A program made the position numbers and the translations under genes. 36,479 nt of DNA from an uncultured Saprospiraceae bacterium (GTDB lineage: Bacteria; Bacteroidota; Bacteroidia; Chitinophagales; Saprospiraceae). The number at the start of each line of letters is the position of its first letter. Position 1 is the stretch's first letter. This document shows positions 8,440 through 15,365 of the stretch, piece after piece. Location: contig CAMZKG010000288.1 in assembly GCA_947311105.1 (NCBI GenBank), positions 1-36,479 on the forward strand, given 5' to 3'. Under the pieces are notes generated by a model. That model saw nothing but the letters and a program-made list of their open reading frames with translations, did no database searches and was not told the DNA's origin.

Positions 8440-8684
8440 TGATTTCGTTTTTGAGAATGCGACAAAATAGATTAAACTCAAAAGTAGTATTTTTTGGACA
8501 AAGTGGATGCGAAATACCCAAAAATGCTCAAAATTTGACGTAATTTCTGCTAGAAATAAAAAAAAAAGCTTTTTTTTACACAATTTAGCTAAAATTGTAA
8601 TTACTTTGTACTGATATTCGTTTTTGTGCAGATTTGAGTATTGATTTTAATATTCAATTAATTGTAAACGAACAAACTAACTCA
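8440..8684. promoter_or_regulatory. Divergent promoter region
   Basis: This separates the minus-strand subtilisin from the plus-strand TPR/SPOR gene. A minus-strand TACTTTTG (8486-8479) fits a -7 element about 40 nt before the subtilisin start; no good -33 was seen. An almost perfect A/T palindrome, A10-GC-T9, lies near 8559-8578. I could not place a convincing promoter for the plus-strand gene. Confidence 0.4.
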
Positions 8685-11414
8685 ATGAGAAAAATAATCG
8701 CCACCCTTTTTGTCCTTGGTTTTGCTAGCATCAGCTTTGGACAATCTCTTCTTGAAAAAGCAGACAAACAGTTTGAACTCAAAGCTTATCAACAAGCCGA
8801 GACTTCTTATCGAAAAATATTAGCGGATGATGCCAATAATGTAGCGGCTACCGCACACTTGGCTGACTGTTACTATTATACCAATGACATGAAACAGGCT
8901 TTGGCTTGGTACAAAAAAGCCATCAATATGCCTGATGTCGATCCAACCGCAATCTTGCGCTATGGTAAGGCTTATATGCGTAGTGGGGACTATTCTAATG
9001 CAGAAAAAATCTTTAAAGCTTACGCAAAAATCGATGCTAAAGTCGGACAACATTATGCTGACTATGCTCGCCTTGCTGCCGAAACGGCCACTTTGCCGCC
9101 TTTTTATCACGTAAAATGGGAGTATTTGAATACCAATAAGGCGGACTTTGGACCGACATTCCTTGGCAATAAAGTAGTCTATTCTTCCGCTCGTACCGAT
9201 ATCAAACGAAAATTTAACACGAAAGCGGGTAAAAACTGGGAAGGTAAATCTTACAATCAACTTTTTATCACCGCAAAAGATAAGAAAGGATACCTGCAAA
9301 AACCTAAGTTGTTGACCAACGATTTGGCTTTTAACTATAATGAAGGGCCTGTCGCTTATAGCGGTAATACGAACAAGCAAGTAGTCATTACTAAGAATCA
9401 ATTCATCAATGGTCATACACTAGAGTCTAACCTAACAGGAGAGATGGCGCTTTTAGCAGCTAATTATTTAGTCTCCGGAAGCTGGGGACATGCTAAAGCG
9501 ATGTCTATCAATCATGCAGAGTCTAGCTCGGGATTTCCTAGCTTTTCACCTGATGGCAAGACGCTTTACTTTTCTTCTAATCGCCCTGGTGGGCAAGGGG
9601 GATATGACATTTACGTAAGTCACTTTATTAATGATAAGTGGACAACACCTACCAACTTGGGCGCACCCATCAATACGCCTGGTGATGAAATTACCCCTTT
9701 CTTCGAAGGCCATAATCTGTTTTTTAGCTCCAACTGGCTGCCAGGTTTAGGTGGTTTTGACTTGTATCGTGCCGAACAAGGCAGTATGGGGACGGATGAT
9801 GACTGGTTAAAAGTCTTTCACTTAGGTACAGGTGTCAACTCTTCCTATGATGATTATGGGTTTATTTTTGATAACTCAAAAAATATCGGTTATTTTACGT
9901 CTAACCGTCGTGGCGTGAAGTCTGGTGATGATATTTATAAGATTACGAAAGTAAGCGACAAAATAGAGATTGTCGTACTCAATGCTTCTGACAATAACCC
10001 ACTTAATGGCGCAACGATTGACTTTTCAGAATGTGGCGAAGGGCAGCTAAAGACCAATGCTAAAGGAAAATCTGTTTTTCAAGCCCTAGCAGGATTAAAT
10101 TGTGATGCGACCATCAGAAAACCTGGTTATAAATCTCAAAAACTAAAAGTGGCTTCTTCTGGTAAGATGGATGCTAAAACCTTTATCGTGAAGTTAGTAC
10201 AATCCGATGAAGAGTTCATCGGAAAAGTGGTGAATAATGACGATAATGCGGGTATGGAGCAAGTATTAGTTACGGCGATTCCTTCTAAGGGAGATGCTTT
10301 TAAGACTTTTACTAACAATGTAGGGGAGTTTACGCTTCCGCTAAAAAGCAAAGAATCCTACACGATTGTTTATTCCAAAGCGGGATTTTCGGATGTAACC
10401 AAAAATGTCAAAACTGGTGATGGAAAAAATCGGACGATTTTGGGTATCCAAGCTATGGTGAATGCCTATTCTGATGTCGCTTTTGCCGTAAAAGGACCTA
10501 GCAAAACAGCAAATACTACTACGAAAAGTGGTGCAGATGTGGCTTCTAGTATATTAAATACTAAGGACACTAAATCCAAAACTGAAATAAAAGACAAAGC
10601 AAAAGCAGATGCCAAAGCAAAAGCAGACGCCAAAGCTTTAGCCGAAATAAAAGAAGCTGCCCTTAAAGCCGAAAAAGCCAAAATCGCTGCCGAAAAAGCT
10701 GCTCTAGAAGCTAAAGAAGAAATCAAGAAGCTGGCGGCTAAAGAAGCTTCCGATAAAGCCAAGTCTAAGCTTACGCAAAAATACGCAGTGCAAGTAGCTG
10801 CCTACGAAATTGATGGCAAGTCCATTAATATGTCCGAGTACAAAAACCTTTTTTCGGAAGGTAATGTATATTCGCGCCCTTCTGGAAAGCACATCAAAAT
10901 TCGTGTCGGTGTCTATAATTCTAAAGAAGAAGCTTCCAAGCATCTAAAGAAAATTAAGAAATCTGGATTTAAACAAGCTTTTATTACGAAGGAGTATTTG
11001 GAGCCGACCAAAGCGGACAAGTCATTGATTGTCAATAAAATGACCGAAAAATCAGTCCCTGCCGTAAAGGAAGTAAAAGCACCTAAAATCACGCCTAAGA
11101 AAAAAGTGGTAACCAAAAAGGCGCCCGTTAAGAAAAAAGCACCAACTAAGAAAAAAACAACCAAAAAGGCAAAAAGACAATATTATGTTCAATTAGCCGC
11201 CTACAAAAATGTTAAATACTTCCCTAGAGCTAAGGTGGAGCCTTTAGGAAAGATTGTCAATACCAAAAATAACAAATACACTACGATGTATGTTACTGGT
11301 TTTGATACGCTAGAAGAAGCCATCGACGCCCGCAATAAAGCCCTTAAAATTGGCTTTAGAAGACCTTATATCGTATATAAGCGCAATGGTAAGTTTGTAA
11401 GGATGAAGTTCTAG
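8685..11414 (+). CDS. PorE-like TPR/PD40/CRD protein ending in two SPOR domains
   Basis: 909 residues from the ATG at 8685, chosen because it begins a signal peptide ([20 protein letters not shown]). Domains in order: TPR repeats (about 20-135); a WD40/PD40 beta-propeller with [21 protein letters not shown] blades (about 150-420); two carboxypeptidase-regulatory-like beta domains (about 425-585); an Ala/Lys-rich coiled coil (about 630-695); SPOR 1 (YAVQVAAYE, about 698-770); a Lys-rich linker (about 785-829); and SPOR 2 (YYVQLAAYK, about 830-905). The first four resemble the T9SS lipoprotein PorE and related OmpA-family proteins, which end in an OmpA-like peptidoglycan-binding domain. Here two SPOR domains, which bind denuded peptidoglycan glycan strands, take that place. 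No lipobox is seen, so it is probably periplasmic. An envelope-tethering role is inferred. Confidence 0.85.
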   Translation: MRKIIATLFVLGFASISFGQSLLEKADKQFELKAYQQAETSYRKILADDANNVAATAHLADCYYYTNDMKQALAWYKKAINMPDVDPTAILRYGKAYMRSGDYSNAEKIFKAYAKIDAKVGQHYADYARLAAETATLPPFYHVKWEYLNTNKADFGPTFLGNKVVYSSARTDIKRKFNTKAGKNWEGKSYNQLFITAKDKKGYLQKPKLLTNDLAFNYNEGPVAYSGNTNKQVVITKNQFINGHTLESNLTGEMALLAANYLVSGSWGHAKAMSINHAESSSGFPSFSPDGKTLYFSSNRPGGQGGYDIYVSHFINDKWTTPTNLGAPINTPGDEITPFFEGHNLFFSSNWLPGLGGFDLYRAEQGSMGTDDDWLKVFHLGTGVNSSYDDYGFIFDNSKNIGYFTSNRRGVKSGDDIYKITKVSDKIEIVVLNASDNNPLNGATIDFSECGEGQLKTNAKGKSVFQALAGLNCDATIRKPGYKSQKLKVASSGKMDAKTFIVKLVQSDEEFIGKVVNNDDNAGMEQVLVTAIPSKGDAFKTFTNNVGEFTLPLKSKESYTIVYSKAGFSDVTKNVKTGDGKNRTILGIQAMVNAYSDVAFAVKGPSKTANTTTKSGADVASSILNTKDTKSKTEIKDKAKADAKAKADAKALAEIKEAALKAEKAKIAAEKAALEAKEEIKKLAAKEASDKAKSKLTQKYAVQVAAYEIDGKSINMSEYKNLFSEGNVYSRPSGKHIKIRVGVYNSKEEASKHLKKIKKSGFKQAFITKEYLEPTKADKSLIVNKMTEKSVPAVKEVKAPKITPKKKVVTKKAPVKKKAPTKKKTTKKAKRQYYVQLAAYKNVKYFPRAKVEPLGKIVNTKNNKYTTMYVTGFDTLEEAIDARNKALKIGFRRPYIVYKRNGKFVRMKF

Positions 11415-11490
11415 TAAAACGGGCTTTGTCCCGTTAAAACCGCTAGTAAAACGGGCTTTAGCCCGTCAGTAAGATGTGCTTTAGCCCGCC
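11411..11490 (+). repeat. Three hairpin repeats overlapping the stop codon
   Basis: CTAGTAAAACGGGCTTTGTC starts at 11411, with close copies at 11443 and (diverged) 11467. Each carries an ACGGGC-TTTA-GCCCGT-type hairpin. The TAG stop of the SPOR gene lies inside the first copy. The half-element CTTTAGCCCGTC also overlaps the stop of dnaE at 15365-15376. Confidence 0.75.
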
Positions 11491-11519
11491 AAAATCAAGA
11501 AAAAGCTAGTTCTGCTTAC

Positions 11520-11558
11520 AAAAAAGCTTGATAGACTTCCTCCTATCAAGCTTTTTTT
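11520..11558. terminator. Rho-independent terminator after the SPOR gene
   Basis: AAAAAGCTTGATAG and CTATCAAGCTTTTT (11521-11534 and 11543-11556) make a 14-bp stem with an 8-nt loop and a T-run. Confidence 0.9.
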
Positions 11559-11586
11559 GTAAAGACGAAATTGTTTTATATCTTTG
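11556..11586 (+). promoter_or_regulatory. Bacteroidota-type promoter for the small membrane protein gene
   Basis: TTTG at 11556-11559, a 19-nt spacer, then TATCTTTG at 11579-11586: a full match to the -33/-7 consensus. It starts in the T-run of the preceding terminator. Confidence 0.65.
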
Positions 11587-11646
11587 GTCTTAGGATACAA
11601 CTTGCCTATTTGTTTAGGTGACTGCTTACAAAGAAAACTCTTTTTT

Positions 11647-11848
11647 ATGTTATCACTAGTTGCTTTAATAATTGGTGCCATAATGGCTTATTTTGTACAC
11701 ACAGATTCGCAGGGTCGTGGTATGAACCAAATGCTTTGGACGGTCTTTATTGCTTGGGGTATTAGGATTGATTGCTTATTTTATAGCACGTAAGCCAAAA
11801 AGAGCGGGGAATGACTCCGATTTGTTAGATGATGATATGTTTGACTAA
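11647..11848 (+). pseudogene. Small two-helix membrane protein gene with a 1-bp frameshift
   Basis: The first frame reads MLSLVALIIGAIMAYFVHTD, then QGRGMNQMLWTVFIAW, and then leaves the expected sequence and stops at 11793. Removing one G from the GGGG run at 11756-11759 restores IAWVLGLIAYFIARKPKRAGND, an acidic tail and a TAA at 11846-11848. The repaired 66-residue product has two transmembrane helices joined by a D-x-x-x-RGMN loop and ends in ARKPK. That is a layout I recognise from small conserved membrane proteins of unknown function. The homopolymer position makes a sequencing error, a recent mutation or phase variation all possible. Confidence 0.7.
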
Positions 11849-11869
11849 AAAGTACCTAACAGATACAAT

Positions 11870-11930
11870 AAAAAAAGCACCTAGCCAATTGACTAGATGC
11901 CTTCCATCCTGTTCATGTGATTATAATTAT
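11870..11930 (-). terminator. Terminator of the SdrD-B protein gene, duplicated at 15139
   Basis: On the minus strand GCATCTAGTC-AATT-GGCTAGGTGC is followed by a run of seven Ts, about 50 nt beyond the stop codon. The block including the upstream segment (CATCCTGTTCATG, then ATTATAATT) is repeated nearly unchanged at 15139-15199. Confidence 0.85.
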
Positions 11931-11949
11931 TTGTTCCAAAGCGGTCTAT

Positions 11950-14766
11950 TTAGTTGGTACGGTGCATCTGTCTAAAAGTACCAATTAAGCCTTTTTCGTT
12001 GGATAATTTGATGATGTACATCCCTTTAGATAGATTGCTAAGATTAATCTGATTATTGGAAGCCACACCGCTGCTAACCTGCTCCCCAAGTATATTGAAG
12101 ATTGCATAATTCAAAGGCTCATCTTGTTCTTGAGTACGTTGAATATAAACAATATCCTTACTAGGGTTAGGGTATAAGTAATTTACAGTATTCGTATTTT
12201 CAATAAAAGCCGAGACCGTGTGCGAAGTAGTTTTCTTTTCATCAAAGTCAGCTTGAATATATCGGTAGTAGTTGATACCCGCAAAAGGAGCATAGTCATA
12301 GACAATATATTGTTTTCGTGTATCAGAAGTACCTTGTCCGGTTATCCATTCTAAAGTAGTCCAGTTTTGTCCATCTTGGCTTTTTTGAATATCAAATCCA
12401 CGATTGTTTAGCTCCTGTTCTGTTGTCCAATCTAATACGACATAGTCTTTGATTACTCGAGCCCGCAAAGGAACAGCGACCTGAATCGGTAGAGTACCCG
12501 CCGGGGCAAACCCAAAATCAATAGCGTTGACATTAGCTCCAAATACTTGAGCTTCGGTGCTATTGATGCCAATAGAAGCGGTATTGTTGGCGTCTAAAGC
12601 TGCATCACTATCATTGTTTTCGGTGTTTGTTCCTTCGCCAATATTATTTAGCGTAAGGATTTTTCCCGCAAGGGCAGCCTGCTGAGAACTGCCTTCCGCA
12701 TTTAGAATTTGAAAAGTATATGCTTGTTGATTAGCTAGATCCAGATTATAGATTTCACTAGAAGTAGAACTTGCCACAGGGTCACTTGAAAAAATGACCA
12801 TGCCATTTCCGTTTGTCGAAGCAGTGGCTACGACTATCCCGTCTTTTACTAGAGAAACTTCAACATTAGGGATGCCTGGTTCTCCTGGATCCTGAATACC
12901 ATCTGCATCGGTATCTTCCCACACCCTGTTGCACATCTGAATAGGAGCATGATCAGTCAAAAATTCGATGTCGCCCATACCTAATCCTTTGCCACTGTAT
13001 GGCACAGCACCCAAAGCATACGTATAATACCCTTCGATGGCTCCAGTAGTAGTGTTGAGCGTTTCTGTGCCGTGACTGGTCCAATAATCTTCCCCTGTTA
13101 ATCCACTAGGATGCGGATCCATCATTTGAAGAATAAGTTGGTTGGAGCCAGGAATGATAGCAAGAGCACCATTGGAGCCATCGGGCTGTGCATCACCAGA
13201 TAGGTCGTCAAAAAACTCATTACCGTTGGTAGGACACGATCCTGTGCCTTCCACTTCAAAGGTGCCAGAAGTATTGCATACTTTAAGTATTTCACCTTTA
13301 GTTCTATGGTGTTCATCATTTTCGGTATTACCAGATACCGGAGTTGATTGGAAAAACCCAGTTTGAAGCCCAAAACGATCCATGAAGGCAAGATACATAT
13401 TACCCAATTCATCAAAATCAATATCAGAAAGTACAGGCTGTGTATAATATTGCCAAAATCCATTATAGTTAGGTGTAAAAGTTTCTAGCCAAGGATGCCA
13501 ATCTTCACCATCTTTGTCGTAATTAAGATCGATGGTTAATTCTGTTGTAAAGCCAGCCATGGGGTTATCTAGATCAAAAGAAAGGACATAAGCTTTCATG
13601 TCATTGATGTTTTGGCTCGAGATGCCATCATTCACTAATCCTAAATAGCCTTTACCACGATAAATGGTAATGGCCCAAGGGCGTAGTTCTCCACCTGTAA
13701 CAGAAGGCAAGCCTGGGATGGATGTTATCAAATATTGACTGACAGTATTGGTCATAGAAGCAAGGTCGCCCGAAGCGTCTATTTTGATGATACCTTTTTG
13801 GTTTAGGTTTATGAGCCAAATACTTTCTGTATTATTGTCGAAGTCTATACCACCAAAACCAACTTTTGCTACTTTCGTAAAAGCATCTAAGTCTATGTTC
13901 TTGGCATTATTGTCGATGATGTAGTCCGTTGCGACTCCTGTATTGCCGCTGTCGTTTGCGCAAGCTGCATCTCTACAAACAGATCCTAAATCAATATCTG
14001 CACCACCGTTTATAGGAGTTATACCTTGTAAATCAAAATTACCAGTTACCTGAGCCGAAGCTCCTGAATAATCCATCACGAAAATATTACCAAGTCCTGT
14101 GCCAGCCGCAAATGAAGCATGGCGCCACAAAACAGCTGGTAAAAACATTCTTTGCTTGGACTTTTGAAAAGTTTTGCTCCAGTTGCTACCGATTTCGGCG
14201 ATAAGCGCATCATCTACAGGAATAGGGCCTGTGCCTTGTACGCCTTGTGATGTGTTATAATTACTATTTAAACCATAGTAATTATAGCCTACGGTTTGGA
14301 TTGTAGCTAGTGTGTGACCAGCTGCGTCACCTGATACCTTTAAATTGGTTACATAGTCTGGGGTTGCCGTTGAAGAGTAATCATTGGGATCCTGTAAGCC
14401 AAAGTTAACGTTGCAATCGGCAGCCGCAATAAATCGAACAGGCATGTTCTGGGCACCATGGGAAGGCTGTAGCCAGCTTTGATTCCAAGAAAACTCCACT
14501 CTAACAGGAAAGGACGGATTTGGGATATTCCACTCTCCAGAATTATCGGTAGTCGTTGATGTCAGTATTCCTTGACTGTCATAAACATTAACTGTAATGG
14601 CCGAAATCCCTGGTTCATTGCTGTCTTTTATGCCATAAGTATTTGATTGAGACCCATTGGCTGGGAGCTCGAGATAGACGGTGCCACCGATATCGGTACT
14701 ACCGCATTGGGCTTGCATCTTGGCAGATAGCAATAAGATGGTTAGAAAGTAAAGTAATTTTTTCAT
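11950..14766 (-). CDS. Large secreted SdrD-B-like surface protein with T9SS sorting domain
   Basis: 938 residues with a signal peptide (MKKLLYFLTILLLSA, then QAQ). Residues about 22-130 look like an SdrD-B/Cna-B-type beta domain (GIKDSNEPGISAITVNVYD). Residues about 135-600 are a beta-rich region with repeated strand and turn motifs such as GFGGIDFDNN and LSDIDFDELGNMYLAF, consistent with a propeller. A second SdrD-B domain (RVWEDTDADGIQDPGEPGI) spans about 607-740. An FN3-like segment (LDWTTEQELNNRGFDIQKS, about 765-860) precedes a type A sorting domain (LYPNPSKDIVYIQ, then GMYIIKLSNEKG) in the last 75 residues. It is expected to be surface-attached or secreted through T9SS; an adhesive or structural role is a guess. 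No clear promoter was found in the 600-bp region upstream, which carries GTTATAAC palindromes. Confidence 0.85.
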   Translation of the reverse strand: MKKLLYFLTILLLSAKMQAQCGSTDIGGTVYLELPANGSQSNTYGIKDSNEPGISAITVNVYDSQGILTSTTTDNSGEWNIPNPSFPVRVEFSWNQSWLQPSHGAQNMPVRFIAAADCNVNFGLQDPNDYSSTATPDYVTNLKVSGDAAGHTLATIQTVGYNYYGLNSNYNTSQGVQGTGPIPVDDALIAEIGSNWSKTFQKSKQRMFLPAVLWRHASFAAGTGLGNIFVMDYSGASAQVTGNFDLQGITPINGGADIDLGSVCRDAACANDSGNTGVATDYIIDNNAKNIDLDAFTKVAKVGFGGIDFDNNTESIWLINLNQKGIIKIDASGDLASMTNTVSQYLITSIPGLPSVTGGELRPWAITIYRGKGYLGLVNDGISSQNINDMKAYVLSFDLDNPMAGFTTELTIDLNYDKDGEDWHPWLETFTPNYNGFWQYYTQPVLSDIDFDELGNMYLAFMDRFGLQTGFFQSTPVSGNTENDEHHRTKGEILKVCNTSGTFEVEGTGSCPTNGNEFFDDLSGDAQPDGSNGALAIIPGSNQLILQMMDPHPSGLTGEDYWTSHGTETLNTTTGAIEGYYTYALGAVPYSGKGLGMGDIEFLTDHAPIQMCNRVWEDTDADGIQDPGEPGIPNVEVSLVKDGIVVATASTNGNGMVIFSSDPVASSTSSEIYNLDLANQQAYTFQILNAEGSSQQAALAGKILTLNNIGEGTNTENNDSDAALDANNTASIGINSTEAQVFGANVNAIDFGFAPAGTLPIQVAVPLRARVIKDYVVLDWTTEQELNNRGFDIQKSQDGQNWTTLEWITGQGTSDTRKQYIVYDYAPFAGINYYRYIQADFDEKKTTSHTVSAFIENTNTVNYLYPNPSKDIVYIQRTQEQDEPLNYAIFNILGEQVSSGVASNNQINLSNLSKGMYIIKLSNEKGLIGTFRQMHRTN

Positions 14767-15044
14767 TTTGTATTTTTACTATTTAGTGGCTTGCGCCCAA
14801 TCATAATTGGAGATTCAGTTGTTATAACTTTGTCTTCTGAATCCAATTATTTTGACAGGCGCTGGTGAAAAGGTTTGAAAACATATAGCTCCGAATAGGT
14901 GAATGGGCTATATGCTTGGTTTGTATGAACTATTATTTTACTTAGTGTTTGTTATAACAATAGAAATACAAACAATAATCATGCAAAAGATATATCAAAG
15001 TAGTTGACTCCCTGTTACTTAGGCCTAATATTGATAAAAAACAC

Positions 15045-15064
15045 TTGAGCTTACTCCGAAAAGT
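15045..15064 (+). repeat. 20-bp repeat shared with 36388
   Basis: TTGAGCTTACTCCGAAAAGT is present here and again, identically and in the same orientation, at 36388-36407. The flanks differ. No transposase is visible near either copy. Confidence 0.7.
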
Positions 15065-15138
15065 TTTTTTTAAAAAATTGTGCAATCGCTCAATCGTTCA
15101 ACTGAGCGCAAACAAAATGCAGCTTACTGAATAGGTAC

Positions 15139-15199
15139 AAAAAAAGCACCTAGCCAATCGACTAGATGCTTCACATCCTGTTCATGAGATTATAATTGT
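15139..15199 (-). terminator. Second copy of the terminator block, downstream of dnaE
   Basis: The minus-strand stem GCATCTAGTC-GATT-GGCTAGGTGC is followed by a T-run, as at 11870-11930, and the neighbouring CATCCTGTTCATG and ATTATAATT segments match too. It lies about 200 nt beyond the dnaE stop and may serve that gene, or be the remnant of a lost relative of the surface protein gene. Confidence 0.75.
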
Positions 15200-15365
15200 C
15201 CGTCCCTAAAACGATTAGAACCTGTGGTTATAACCGCTTTTTGCTGGGATGAGTGGGATGGTGTCCTTCTTTCCCAAAAAACAATTTACTTTTTGCAGAA
15301 GCTTGTCCGAATATCTCCTGTTATAACATTGCAATAATTGTGCAAAAACTATATGTAATGAGCCT

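Larger units (their letters stand above)
14767..15365. other. Non-coding region with four GTTATAAC palindromes
   Basis: No gene is supported in this 600-bp gap. GTTATAAC occurs at 14821, 14951, 15227 and 15320; the second and last extend to TGTTATAACA. There is also CCAAT-CATA-ATTGG at 14797-14810, a 20-bp repeat and a duplicated terminator (both listed separately). It may hold the upstream control region of the minus-strand surface protein gene and the trailer of dnaE. Confidence 0.5.

Noticed and set aside
10466..10762. Ala/Ser-rich minus-strand frame inside the SPOR gene
   Set aside because: It is a shadow of the Ala/Lys coiled-coil coding sequence on the other strand.
15045..15064. Insertion sequence end
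   Set aside because: No transposase, terminal inverted partner or target duplication can be seen at either copy.
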